Source: Paracoccaceae bacterium (lineage in GTDB: Bacteria; Pseudomonadota; Alphaproteobacteria; Rhodobacterales; Rhodobacteraceae). From it: a stretch of 64,000 nucleotides of DNA. Numbering within the stretch: the stretch's first letter is position 1; each line of letters begins with the position of its first letter. This document shows, piece after piece, positions 18,979-27,631 of this stretch. Location of the stretch: the NCBI GenBank assembly GCA_030750975.1, contig JASMHC010000001.1, positions 1 through 64,000 on the forward strand. Reading direction: 5' to 3'. Both the position numbers and the translations under genes were made by a program. The notes under the pieces were generated by a model, which was not told the DNA's origin, did not search any database, and saw only the letters and a list, made by a program, of their open reading frames with translations.

Positions 18979-19893
18979 ATGGGTGACGACGCCCGGCTTG
19001 CCTTTGAACACCCCGAAGAACGCGCCAAGGCAACAACCGACACTCTGGTGGATCGGATCAGCCTGCGTGATCATATCGTCGAAGCGGAAATCGGTGCGTT
19101 TCAGGTCGAACGCGGCGTGCAACAACGGATGAGCTTTAATATCGTGGTTGAGGTCCCCCGGTCCTTTGGTGCGGAAACCGACGACGTCGACGATATTCTG
19201 TCCTATGACAAAGTGACCGAAGCGATTTCAGCCGAGTTGGATGTTGAGCGTCTGGCGCTATTGGAAACGCTGGCCGAACGAATCGCGGCGCGGATATTGC
19301 GCGAACCTCAGGCTTTGCGCGTTTTTCTGCGTATCGAAAAACTGGATCGTGGTAATGGAAAGCTCGGGGTTGAAATCGTTCGCGAGCGCGAGGAATTCAA
19401 CAAGGCCAATGATGGCGAAGAAGCGGTATCACCTGTCATTGTTCATCTGACAGAGGCTGCTCTCAGGTCGCAAAACCTTACCGGCTGGATATCCCAGATA
19501 CAGGCAAACGAAGCGCCGTTTGTGATTTCCGTGGATATGCTCAGGGCATCCCATGGGGCAGATGAAATCACCAACCGGCAGATTCAGCTTCTTGCGATTG
19601 AACAATCCGCTTGGCGGCTGTCCGAACTTGATCCGCGCTGCACTGTCGTGGCCACCAGAACCGAGCTGGACTGGGGTATGAAAAACAACCAGATATCAGT
19701 TTGGGCACCGTTCAAAATGGTGCTCGACAGCACCGATGGTCCAATTGGTGATCTGGACAGGCCCGCAGCCCTTGCTGGATGGCTTGCCAATCAGTTGAAT
19801 GCTTCCAAAATCGTCACTGTCGGGCATGCTGATCCCGACAGCGATCTTGCCGTGATACGCTGCCCCGCCGACGTCAAAGAGCTGCCTTTGTGA
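18979..19893 (+). CDS. folB: Dihydroneopterin aldolase with an extra C-terminal domain
   Basis: The N-terminal half (about residues 20-130) is a dihydroneopterin aldolase, which converts 7,8-dihydroneopterin to 6-hydroxymethyl-dihydropterin in folate synthesis. Signature parts are ISLRDHIVEAEIGAF, DDILSYDKV and LLETLAERIA. The protein is 304 residues, whereas classical FolB is about 120; the additional 170 residues have no motif I recognise. CGGAGAG 6 bp upstream supports the ATG at 18979. The stop is 2 bp before folP, so the two are translationally linked. Confidence 0.88.
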   Translation: MGDDARLAFEHPEERAKATTDTLVDRISLRDHIVEAEIGAFQVERGVQQRMSFNIVVEVPRSFGAETDDVDDILSYDKVTEAISAELDVERLALLETLAERIAARILREPQALRVFLRIEKLDRGNGKLGVEIVREREEFNKANDGEEAVSPVIVHLTEAALRSQNLTGWISQIQANEAPFVISVDMLRASHGADEITNRQIQLLAIEQSAWRLSELDPRCTVVATRTELDWGMKNNQISVWAPFKMVLDSTDGPIGDLDRPAALAGWLANQLNASKIVTVGHADPDSDLAVIRCPADVKELPL

Positions 19894-19895
19894 CC

Positions 19896-20897
19896 ATGAC
19901 GCAATATTTCCGCCCCATAGTCTCGACCGATACGCATCGACCGAAAGATGCACAAGCGCTTGCCGGTGGCTGGGCGTGGTTCACGCATGTCGAGGTCATG
20001 TCGCGCGACGGTGCGGGTGAATTGTTGCCCGCGACAGACATTCCCCCTGCGGTTTTGACGCGATTGACCGCAAAGCGCCCGCCGATTGCCAAACTGGCCT
20101 TCGATAGCCCGTCGATCATGGGCATATTGAACGTGACACCGGACAGCTTTTCTGACGGTGGTCGATTCAACGATACCGATATCGGGGAACGCCATGCACA
20201 AGCGATGATTCAGGCCGGTGCCGACATAATCGATATTGGCGGCGAATCCACCCGACCCGGAGCCGCTGAAGTTCCCGCCGCAGACGAGGCCGCCCGAACC
20301 GTACCGGTGATTGAAGCAATCCGCGCCTCGTCAGACATTCCGATTTCCATCGACACGCGCAAGGCTTCTGTTGCTCGCAAGGCCATCGCCGCGGGGGCAA
20401 ATCTGATCAATGACGTGTCAGCGTTCAGCTTTGATCCGAGCCTGACAAGCGTCGCAAATCAGACAGATACGCCTGTTTGTCTGATGCATGCGCAGGGCGA
20501 TCCCGAGACCATGCAAAACGATCCCTACTATGCGAACGTCTTGCTGGACGTTTACGACTATCTGCAAAGCCGCGTGGAACATGCCGTTGCCCACGGGATC
20601 GCGCGTGACCGGATTATCGTTGATCCGGGCATCGGTTTCGGCAAGACGCTGGATCACAATTTACGATTGCTCAAAGGTCTCAGCCTGTTTCACGGACTGG
20701 GCTGTCCGATCCTGCTTGGCGTGTCCCGAAAACGCTTTATCGGGACAATCGGCGATGCGCCCAAGGCCGATATGCGGGCGCCGGGATCGATTGCCGTTGC
20801 ATTGGCGGGCGTGTCGCAGGGCGTGCAGATCATCAGGGTTCACGATGTGGCCGAAACCTCTCAGGCGTTGAAGCTTCACATGGCGCTTACTGGTTGA
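19896..20897 (+). CDS. folP: Dihydropteroate synthase
   Basis: Condenses 6-hydroxymethyl-dihydropterin pyrophosphate with p-aminobenzoate; the sulfonamide target. All signatures are present: IMGILNVTPDSFSDGG, DIGGESTRPGA, LINDVSAF, DPGIGFGKTLDHNL and GVSRKRFIG. The protein is 333 residues, with about 70 residues before the barrel that E. coli FolP lacks. The ATG at 19896 lies 2 bp after the folB stop; a GTG two codons earlier overlaps that stop and is an alternative. The 3' end overlaps the convergent EamA gene by 11 bp. Confidence 0.95.
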   Translation: MTQYFRPIVSTDTHRPKDAQALAGGWAWFTHVEVMSRDGAGELLPATDIPPAVLTRLTAKRPPIAKLAFDSPSIMGILNVTPDSFSDGGRFNDTDIGERHAQAMIQAGADIIDIGGESTRPGAAEVPAADEAARTVPVIEAIRASSDIPISIDTRKASVARKAIAAGANLINDVSAFSFDPSLTSVANQTDTPVCLMHAQGDPETMQNDPYYANVLLDVYDYLQSRVEHAVAHGIARDRIIVDPGIGFGKTLDHNLRLLKGLSLFHGLGCPILLGVSRKRFIGTIGDAPKADMRAPGSIAVALAGVSQGVQIIRVHDVAETSQALKLHMALTG

Positions 20898-21783
20898 AAA
20901 ACAGCCGTTGCAGCGCTCCGAATTGGCTGATGAACAATCCCGCCAATACCAAGGGCAGCGCAAACAGCATGCTGTAGGGCAGGGATTCGCCCAAAAATAC
21001 CGATCCGAAGACAAGCGCCCACACAGGCACCTGATAATTCACCAAGGTCATGAAAACCGATCCGGCCGAGCGGATGATCAGCACCCGCAAAGCTGTGGCA
21101 AACGCCGTTGGAAACAGACCGAGCGCGATTATCGCGATGCTGGGGCGTACCCCTTGCCAGCTTGGCACCCCTTCAAGGATTAACATGGCCGGCACAAGCG
21201 CAACCGAGCCGACGACCAGAACGAAGGCGGACATCGTGATCGGGTCAATCGGCGGGCAGTTTCGGGTCTGGACCGAAGACACCGCATAACACAAAGCCGC
21301 ACCCAGACTTGCGATTTGCCCGAGTGTCGTAAGCCAGTCCCCAACCCCAAGCGCACCGGGGCCAACCAGAATGAAGGCCCCCAAAAACCCGACGGCAACA
21401 CCGATTGTCCGGCGTTTGGTCAGGGCCTCGTCGGAAAAGAAATGGGCAATTGGCAGCACGAATAGCGGCACAAAAGCCATCGCGACGCCAGCGAACGAAG
21501 ATGGCACATACTGCAACCCCCAGCTTAACAGGATAAAAGGCACCGCGGTTGAGAACACGCCGCTTCCCAGAATGAAGGGCAATGCCTCGCGACGTGGAAG
21601 GGGGGCTTTTCGCAGTTTCATCCAGATCAACAGCGACACCGCCCCCAGTGTCGTTCTGGCACAGGCCACCGTGACCGGGCCATAGCCTTCAAGTGCGATT
21701 GAGATCACCATGAAAGTGCCACCCCAGACAATGCCGAGAATGATCAGATGAAACCAGTTTGTCAGTGTCGGTGATTGAACCAT
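20887..21783 (-). CDS. EamA/DMT family transporter
   Basis: A 298-residue membrane protein with about ten hydrophobic segments in two similar halves, as in the EamA branch of the DMT superfamily. The N-terminal half has WGGTFMVISIALEGYGPVTVA, the second half TLVNYQVPVWALVFGSVFLGE. It is probably a metabolite exporter; the substrate is unknown. It is not closely similar to the EamA protein at 4090. It is convergent with folP (11-bp overlap) and divergent from the oxygenase-like gene at 21970. Confidence 0.85.
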   Translation of the reverse strand: MVQSPTLTNWFHLIILGIVWGGTFMVISIALEGYGPVTVACARTTLGAVSLLIWMKLRKAPLPRREALPFILGSGVFSTAVPFILLSWGLQYVPSSFAGVAMAFVPLFVLPIAHFFSDEALTKRRTIGVAVGFLGAFILVGPGALGVGDWLTTLGQIASLGAALCYAVSSVQTRNCPPIDPITMSAFVLVVGSVALVPAMLILEGVPSWQGVRPSIAIIALGLFPTAFATALRVLIIRSAGSVFMTLVNYQVPVWALVFGSVFLGESLPYSMLFALPLVLAGLFISQFGALQRLFFNQ

Positions 21784-21969
21784 CCCAGCGTTTGATCACG
21801 GCGGGATACATCTGTCCATAGAGCGGGACGGTTTTACATTGCCCCTGACGACCGTTAGCATTTGATGGGCAAATGACGAAAGACACAAGATGACCGAAAC
21901 CTGTTTGCAGATCACAATGCCCACGCCCCAGATGGTCATTGGCACCATCGCGGGTGAAAGGAGACGTAT

Positions 21970-22821
21970 TTGGGATCACCGCGCCGGGGCAATTCTGACA
22001 CCCACGATCTTTTGCGCCCATCAGGTGCAGCGGTGAAGCAGGAATTCAGCAAAAACGGATTTGCGGTTTACGATGCCGATCCGCAAATCGCCGCATGGGC
22101 CAAAGCCGCAATGCCGCTGGCTCAGGCTGCGCTGCAAGACGCGAAGCTGCGCGATGACTGGCTGCGCTGCGAAGGCACGTGGTTTGTCGGGGTGGATGCG
22201 CTGGCGACCGGTCCGGAAGGGCAGGCGGGTTCCACCCCTCTGGCCGGAGACATTGTGGATGATCTGCATGCCTATACGCGCTTTGCCCGACCGCTTCACA
22301 AGGCGCAGCTTTCCGCTGTCTTTCCGGGATACCCCAAACCGCGCGAGGGTGAAACCGAAAGCGCGTTCGCCTATCGCTTGCGGCGCGACGCGGCCCATGT
22401 GGACGGGCTGCACGCGATCGGGCAAGGGCGGCGGCGGCACCTGATTGAATGCCACGCTTTCCTGCTTGGAATTTGCCTGACGGATTGTTCAGACAATGCC
22501 AGCCCCTTGGTCGTTTGGCGGGGAAGCCACCACGTGATCCGATCCGCTTTGTCCGAAGCCTTGGGAACCACCGACGCTTCCGATTGGCACAAGGTCGATC
22601 TGACCGATGCCTATCACGCTGCCCGCCGCCGCTGCTTTGCCGAATGTGAAAGGGTGGAATTGCCCATAAAACCCGGACAGGCGCTGGTGATGCATCGCCA
22701 CGCGCTGCATGGCATCGCCCCGTGGGGCAAAGGGGCCAAAGCCCCGGAACAAGGACGGATGATCGCCTATTTCCGGCCAGAGATTGAAGGCGCACCCGAA
22801 AAATGGCTAAGGTCGCTGTGA
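21970..22821 (+). CDS. Phytanoyl-CoA dioxygenase-like (2-oxoglutarate/Fe) protein
   Basis: A 283-residue soluble protein whose pattern fits a 2-oxoglutarate, Fe(II)-dependent oxygenase of the PhyH type: metal triad H143-x-D145 and H247 (in ALHGIAPW), and an arginine (R263, GRMIAYF) placed to bind 2-oxoglutarate. The substrate is unknown. The start is a TTG at 21970 because AAGGAG lies 7 bp upstream and nothing comparable precedes later codons; a GTG at 22033 is the main alternative. It stands alone between a divergent transporter and the RTX-type gene. Confidence 0.65.
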   Translation: MGSPRRGNSDTHDLLRPSGAAVKQEFSKNGFAVYDADPQIAAWAKAAMPLAQAALQDAKLRDDWLRCEGTWFVGVDALATGPEGQAGSTPLAGDIVDDLHAYTRFARPLHKAQLSAVFPGYPKPREGETESAFAYRLRRDAAHVDGLHAIGQGRRRHLIECHAFLLGICLTDCSDNASPLVVWRGSHHVIRSALSEALGTTDASDWHKVDLTDAYHAARRRCFAECERVELPIKPGQALVMHRHALHGIAPWGKGAKAPEQGRMIAYFRPEIEGAPEKWLRSL

Positions 22822-22968
22822 AAGAATTTCGCGACAAACCACGATTTCAGATGTGATTGTTTCGAATTTTTACACAATCTTGCTGGCCCGGCCCGATTTG
22901 CTGTTGGCAAATCCAAAGCTTTGCTAAGCATAAAAGCTGGTATCGGTGGTTGTGTATGTGGGGGTACC

Positions 22969-24543
22969 ATGGTCGGATTGGCTGTTATTGCCGGCTTGCT
23001 TGTCATTGGATTGATTTATGACGTGTTCTCGTTTGACGGGGCGCTTGATGGCGTGTTGGCGGATGTCGCGAATGCCCGGTTGAACGATGACGATGATCCC
23101 GATCCGGTGACGGTTGAGGGCAGCAATGCGCAAGATCAGATTGACGGATCGGAAGACGAAGACGTGATCATCGCCGGCAACGGGGCTGACACTGTTTCAG
23201 CCGGGTCCGGGGACGACATGATCGAAGGCGGCTCGGGGGCCGACAGGTTGTTTGGCGACAATGGCGCCGACACGATCCTTGGCGGGGATGGCGACGATTT
23301 CATGAACGGCCGTTCCGGCGATGATGTCCTTTATGGTGGCGAAGGCCAAGACACCATGCGCGGCGGGATCGGCAACGACATTCTGTTCGGCTATCAGGAT
23401 ACCGAGGCGAATCTGGTGTTCGAATATCAGGATCAACTGGATCCAGACCGCATATACGGAATTGAAGGCGACGACACGATTGTTGCCGGTTCAGGCGATA
23501 CCGTTACCGGCGGCGACGGAAATGACAGCATCACCCTTGGCAGTTGGATCGATCCGAATAATCCGGTTTACATCGAAGATTACCAGGCAGGGGAAGACAG
23601 CCTCTATCTGATCATCCCCGAAGATTATTCGGGGGCCGCTCGGGTAACGGTCGAGCCGTCCGCTGACGGCAATCACTCCGGCACGATCTTTCTGGACGGT
23701 GTGCGCGTTGCCGAAATCACCGGCGCGAATACCCAGCAAACCTTGCGTGCTTCGCAAGTTGAAATTCTGCGCAATACTTTTGAGGGCACCAATAATCCGA
23801 ACCCGCCGGATGATCCCGCGGATAACGCGCCGGAAGACACCGGCGACAGTGGTTCGGCGGCCACGATTGAAGGCGGCGGCGGCAATGACAGTATCGACGG
23901 GACGGACCTTGAGGATGTGATCGACGCAAGGGGTGGCGACGATTCGGTTCGGGCCGGTGCCGGAGACGATCTGGTTCTGGGCGGCGGCGGTTCGGATTTT
24001 CTGTTCGGCGACAACGGCGCCGACACGCTTGCGGGGGGCGATGGCGACGACTTCATGAATGGTCGCTCCGGGGATGACCAACTGCTTGGCGGCACCGGTG
24101 AGGACACGCTGCGCGGCGGCATCGGGAACGATTTCCTTTTCGGTTATCAGGACGACATCGATGATCAACAATTCGCGGATCGTGACATGGCCGATCCAGA
24201 CCGGATTTATGGCAATCAAGGGGACGATATCATCGTCGCCGGGTCGGGCGACACAGTCACCGGAGGCACAGGCAACGATTGGTTCACTCTGGGCAGCTGG
24301 GTTGATCCGGCCAATCCGGTTCATATCGAGGATTACGAAGCGGGTCAGGACGCGATCTATATCTTTGTTCCGGATGATTATTCCGGTGCCGCCCGTGTAA
24401 CCGTCCAGACTGATCCGGAAGGCAATCAATCGGGCAGCGTTTTCCTTGACGGCATGCGCGTGGCCGAGGTGACAGGCACAAACGAGCTTCGGGCGCTCAG
24501 CGCGTCACAAATCCTCGTGGTGCGCAGCGAGATGTTCAGTTAG
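22969..24543 (+). CDS. RTX-type calcium-binding protein with two tandem repeats
   Basis: A 524-residue acidic protein with an N-terminal hydrophobic segment (about residues 1-20, MVGLAVIAGLLVIGLIYDVF) and no clear cleavage site, then two copies of a roughly 220-residue unit. Each unit opens with glycine/aspartate-rich nonapeptides (GGxGxDxhx), e.g. GNGADTVSAGSGDDMIEGG, and closes with a conserved non-RTX part (GSWIDPNNPVYIEDY in copy 1, GSWVDPANPVHIEDY in copy 2). Calcium binding and surface location are inferred from the family. The ATG at 22969 is preceded by GGGG; a TTG at 22921 would add 16 residues. The 3' end overlaps the convergent DUF1289 gene by 8 bp. Confidence 0.8.
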   Translation: MVGLAVIAGLLVIGLIYDVFSFDGALDGVLADVANARLNDDDDPDPVTVEGSNAQDQIDGSEDEDVIIAGNGADTVSAGSGDDMIEGGSGADRLFGDNGADTILGGDGDDFMNGRSGDDVLYGGEGQDTMRGGIGNDILFGYQDTEANLVFEYQDQLDPDRIYGIEGDDTIVAGSGDTVTGGDGNDSITLGSWIDPNNPVYIEDYQAGEDSLYLIIPEDYSGAARVTVEPSADGNHSGTIFLDGVRVAEITGANTQQTLRASQVEILRNTFEGTNNPNPPDDPADNAPEDTGDSGSAATIEGGGGNDSIDGTDLEDVIDARGGDDSVRAGAGDDLVLGGGGSDFLFGDNGADTLAGGDGDDFMNGRSGDDQLLGGTGEDTLRGGIGNDFLFGYQDDIDDQQFADRDMADPDRIYGNQGDDIIVAGSGDTVTGGTGNDWFTLGSWVDPANPVHIEDYEAGQDAIYIFVPDDYSGAARVTVQTDPEGNQSGSVFLDGMRVAEVTGTNELRALSASQILVVRSEMFS

Positions 24544-24772
24544 CGCGCTTGATCCGCCCCCGACGCCCGCCCGCACGTTTGCTTAACATTGTGCTGCGGC
24601 CCGGCAGGTCCTTTTTCAACGCCAGACGCTCGTCATCGGTCATCCGCCCCCAAGCGGCAATTTCCTGCGTGGTGCGATAACAGCCAATGCAGATCCGGGC
24701 CTCGGGGTGAACCACACAGACCTTCACACAAGGGCTTGCAACCTCATCGCGTTTCCAGATGTCATCACTCAT
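24536..24772 (-). CDS. DUF1289 small cysteine-rich protein
   Basis: A 78-residue protein with the DUF1289 pattern: SPCVKVCVVHP, then CIGCYRTTQEIAAWGRM and a basic C-terminal tail. The four cysteines suggest a metal or iron-sulfur site; the function is unknown. It is the last gene of the ccmI-like/ruvX/DUF1289 minus-strand operon, overlapping ruvX by 4 bp (ATGA). Confidence 0.9.
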   Translation of the reverse strand: MSDDIWKRDEVASPCVKVCVVHPEARICIGCYRTTQEIAAWGRMTDDERLALKKDLPGRSTMLSKRAGGRRGRIKRAN

Positions 24773-25245
24773 GTCTGTCGTCTCAGATGGCCAAGCCGGT
24801 CCAATGCTCCTTGAAGGATATAGGACGCGGCAACGTGGTCGATAACCTCAGAGCGACGTTTTCGCGACGTATCGGCCTCAAGCAAGGCCCGTTCAGCCGC
24901 AACGGTGGACAATCGCTCATCCCAGAACCCGATGGGCAATTCGGTCAGGCGCGACAGATTGCGGGCAAAGGCGCGGGTTGCCTGACAGCGCGGGCCTTCT
25001 GTGCCGTCCATGTTGCGCGGCAGGCCCAGAACAATCGCCCCGATATTGCGGCGGGTCAAAATGGCCAGCAGCTTTTCGGCATCCAAGGTGAATTTCTTGC
25101 GCTTGATAGTCTCAAGCGGCGTGGCCACGGATTGAAACGTGTCCGAAACCGCCACTCCGATTGTCACAGTACCCAGATCAAGCCCGGCCAGCGCCTGCAT
25201 TTGCGGCAAATTCTTCGCGAAGTCTTCGAACCCATCATAGATCAT
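24769..25245 (-). CDS. ruvX: Putative pre-16S rRNA nuclease / Holliday junction resolvase RuvX (YqgF)
   Basis: A 158-residue RNase H-fold protein. The family is implicated in 5' maturation of 16S rRNA and was earlier proposed as a Holliday junction resolvase. Motifs: AGLDLGTVTIGVAVSD (first catalytic aspartate), IVLGLPRNMDGTEG, FWDERLSTVAAERAL and the last aspartate in EVIDHVAASYIL. It overlaps the upstream ccmI-like gene by 4 bp and the downstream DUF1289 gene by 4 bp, so the three are co-translated. Confidence 0.92.
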   Translation of the reverse strand: MIYDGFEDFAKNLPQMQALAGLDLGTVTIGVAVSDTFQSVATPLETIKRKKFTLDAEKLLAILTRRNIGAIVLGLPRNMDGTEGPRCQATRAFARNLSRLTELPIGFWDERLSTVAAERALLEADTSRKRRSEVIDHVAASYILQGALDRLGHLRRQT

Positions 25246-25685
25246 TCGGCCACGCCCGCCCGCTGTGCTGCTGTGCGGATCTCGGCAAGACCGTCAGGAT
25301 CACCGGCAAAACTGGCCCGGGCTTCGCCCCATCGTGCTTCCGCTTGTTCAACATCCCCAAGAATGCCAAGCGAGGCGATCAGACGCGCCCATTCCTGCGC
25401 CGATCCGCCTTCGCTGGACAATCGATCCGACAGGTTTTGAACCAGTTCCCTAACCATTTCGGTTTGCTGGTTGGTGCTTGGTGCCACGGCGACAGGCGGT
25501 GCCGCTGTTCGCGCCATCTGAAAGGAAACCCAAAACCCGCCCGCCAGCAACACGGCACCGGTCACGGCAGTCACGGCGATCTTGTTTTTGGACAGGAAAG
25601 TATCGTCCGGCGCCGTATTGGCAGCCCGTGTCACGATCAACAAAACGCTGCCAACCAAAGCGATGGTGAGTATCCAGAATAACAT
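25242..25685 (-). CDS. CcmI-like cytochrome c biogenesis protein (short)
   Basis: A 147-residue protein with two hydrophobic segments (about residues 1-18 and 33-52) followed by a soluble helical tail. The start MLFWILTIALVG and the phrase MVRELVQNLSDRL, then EWARLIASLGILGDVEQAEARW, resemble the N-terminus and first TPR of CcmI, which presents apocytochrome c for heme attachment. It is much shorter than full CcmI. GGAGGTGCG just upstream supports the ATG at 25685. It is the first gene of the operon with ruvX and DUF1289, divergent from soxB. Confidence 0.6.
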   Translation of the reverse strand: MLFWILTIALVGSVLLIVTRAANTAPDDTFLSKNKIAVTAVTGAVLLAGGFWVSFQMARTAAPPVAVAPSTNQQTEMVRELVQNLSDRLSSEGGSAQEWARLIASLGILGDVEQAEARWGEARASFAGDPDGLAEIRTAAQRAGVAE

Positions 25686-25863
25686 CGCACCTCCCGTATT
25701 TCCCTGTTCTGATGTAGCCCTCTGGGCCGCAGGAAAAAAGGCCAAATTCCCGTTACCGCCCCCCATGTCGCAACTGCGATCTATTGTGACGTTTGGAGCA
25801 GCGGTTAAAATGTGCCAAAGGTCCAATAAAATTTCAGACCGCAACCTCGGGAATCGAACGCCG

Positions 25864-27108
25864 ATGAAACGCTATTCAGTCTTTGCCGTAGCCCGCGAGG
25901 CCGCCCGCTATCACACCGGATGGGAGCGCGCCTGGCGCAGCCCCGAGCCGAAGAAGAAATACGATGTGGTGATCATCGGGGCAGGGGGGCACGGTTTGGC
26001 AACCGCGTTTTATCTGGGCAAGAACTACGGCATCACCAATGTCGCGATCATCGAAAAGGGCTGGCTTGGCGGCGGCAACACCGGCCGCAACACCACCATC
26101 ATCCGATCGAACTATCTGCAAGACCCCTCGGCGGCGATCTATGAAAAGGCCCGTGGTCTATATGAAACCATGAGCCAAGACCTGAACTACAACGTCATGT
26201 TCAGCCCGCGCGGTGTGATGATGCTGGCCCAAACCCAGCACGAGGTGCGCGGGTATGAGCGGACCGCCCACGCCAACGCCCTGCAAGGGGTCGCGACCGA
26301 GTTCATCTCGCCCCGCCGCGTCAAGGAAATCGTCCCCATCATCAACCTGCACGGGCCGCACTATCCGGTTCTCGGCGCGCTTTGGCAGCCACGCGGCGGC
26401 ACGGCGCGTCACGACGCGGTGGCCTGGGGCTATGCGCGGGCGTGCTCGGACATGGGCATGGACATCATCCAGAAATGCGAAGTCACGGGCATCCGCACCG
26501 AAGACGGCAAGGTCGTCGGCGTCGACACCACCAAAGGCGCGATTGACTGCGATAAAATCGGCGGCGTGGTCGCGGGCCACTCGGCGGACCTGGCCAAAAT
26601 GGCCGGTTTTCGCCTGCCAATGGAATCCGTCGCCCTGCAAGCGCTGGTCTCCGAGCCGATCAAGCCCTGCATGGATTGCGTCGTCATGGCCAACACCGTG
26701 CATGGCTATATGAGCCAATCCGACAAAGGCGAAATGGTCATCGGCGGCGGCACCGACGGGTTCAACAACTACACCCAACGCGGATCGTTCCACCATATTG
26801 AGGAAACCGTCCGCGCCCTCGTGGAAACCTTCCCGATGGTCTCGCGCCTGAAAATGCTCCGCCAATGGGGCGGGATCGTCGATGTGACCGGCGACCGCTC
26901 GCCTATCCTGTCAACCACGCCGGTCGAGGGCATGTTCCTCAATTGCGGCTGGGGCACAGGCGGGTTCAAGGCGATCCCAGGGTCCGGCTGGGCTATGGCC
27001 GAGCTGATGGCCAAAGGCCGCTCAGCACTGGCCGATGAGTTCAGCATGTGGCGGTTCAAGGAAGGCAAGTTCATTGATGAGAGTGTGGCTGCGGGAGTGG
27101 CTCACTGA
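25864..27108 (+). CDS. soxB: Sarcosine oxidase beta subunit
   Basis: FAD/FMN-carrying subunit of heterotetrameric sarcosine oxidase, which demethylates sarcosine to glycine, giving 5,10-methylene-tetrahydrofolate and peroxide. The 414-residue protein has the dinucleotide loop IIGAGGHGLATAFYLG (37-52) and the family stretches NCGWGTGGFKAIPGSG and RQWGGIVDVTGDRSP. The ATG at 25864 starts MKRYSVFAVAREAARYH, typical for the family; a longer upstream frame overlaps the divergent gene. It is the first gene of soxB-tfoX-soxD-soxA-soxG, used to grow on glycine betaine breakdown products. Confidence 0.96.
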   Translation: MKRYSVFAVAREAARYHTGWERAWRSPEPKKKYDVVIIGAGGHGLATAFYLGKNYGITNVAIIEKGWLGGGNTGRNTTIIRSNYLQDPSAAIYEKARGLYETMSQDLNYNVMFSPRGVMMLAQTQHEVRGYERTAHANALQGVATEFISPRRVKEIVPIINLHGPHYPVLGALWQPRGGTARHDAVAWGYARACSDMGMDIIQKCEVTGIRTEDGKVVGVDTTKGAIDCDKIGGVVAGHSADLAKMAGFRLPMESVALQALVSEPIKPCMDCVVMANTVHGYMSQSDKGEMVIGGGTDGFNNYTQRGSFHHIEETVRALVETFPMVSRLKMLRQWGGIVDVTGDRSPILSTTPVEGMFLNCGWGTGGFKAIPGSGWAMAELMAKGRSALADEFSMWRFKEGKFIDESVAAGVAH

Positions 27109-27359
27109 TGCTTGGTCGCCCAGTTTTCCATATCCTCAAAAGTTGGGAACAATTCTTCTTGCAGTTCTCCAATTTCTTGCAGGAAGTTTGTTCTCAAAAT
27201 CGAAACCTCTCGCAGGTCCTCGTTCTTGATGGCCAATATTTCCGCGGCTTCATTTCGCGCTCGAAGGCTCGCGATGAAGAGTTCTTCAATTTTTTCTTTG
27301 GCGATAAGGGCTCGATTAAGATCCCATTCGATACTGGTCAGATAGTTGCTCGATCTCAT
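27102..27359 (-). CDS. Unrecognised 85-residue helical protein in the sox islet
   Basis: A small open frame on the opposite strand to the sox operon, inside AT-rich DNA. The product is hydrophilic and strongly helical, rich in Glu, Leu, Ile and Arg (for example KEKIEELFIASLRARNEAAE), with no signal peptide, zinc site or helix-turn-helix that I recognise. Amino acid composition looks like a real protein, unlike the Phe/Ser/Cys-rich frame on the plus strand over the same bases. The ribosome site is weak (AAGGGTGAAG about 5 bp before the ATG). The 3' end overlaps the soxB 3' end by 7 bp. It could be a recently acquired gene or a chance frame. Confidence 0.45.
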   Translation of the reverse strand: MRSSNYLTSIEWDLNRALIAKEKIEELFIASLRARNEAAEILAIKNEDLREVSILRTNFLQEIGELQEELFPTFEDMENWATKHQ

Positions 27360-27631
27360 TTCGCTTCACCCTTTTCCACGTGTTCACGGCAGTTTTCGAA
27401 TCAACTATCCCTGATAACTGTGGTTGAGTGCAAATTGTATGTTTCTGTGCATAGCCTGTATATGTCCAAGATTTTGGCATATATTGTGTATTACTGTAAA
27501 GTAGCATCTATATATTGCGCCATCTTATGGCTGGGTGTGGTTGTTAAACTCCACTGTTTAGTGGCCACATTTCTCTCTGGTTTCGCGAATTCACAGCATT
27601 CTAACTGTGATAAAGTGGGAGGAGTTGCGTA
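27109..27631. other. AT-rich islet between soxB and tfoX
   Basis: About 520 bp of clearly lower GC than its GC-rich neighbours, filling exactly the space between the soxB stop and the tfoX start. The left half carries the minus-strand 85-residue frame; the right half (27360-27631) has no convincing gene and reads like an AT-rich promoter or spacer. A plus-strand frame of 174 codons also runs unbroken from the soxB stop (TGATG) to the tfoX start (TAATG). No target-site duplication or inverted terminal repeat is visible. Confidence 0.7.

Noticed and set aside
25845..25860. tRNA T-arm-like GTTCGATTCCC on the minus strand near the soxB start
   Set aside because: The flanking bases do not form the 5-bp T stem and no acceptor or anticodon stem can be drawn.
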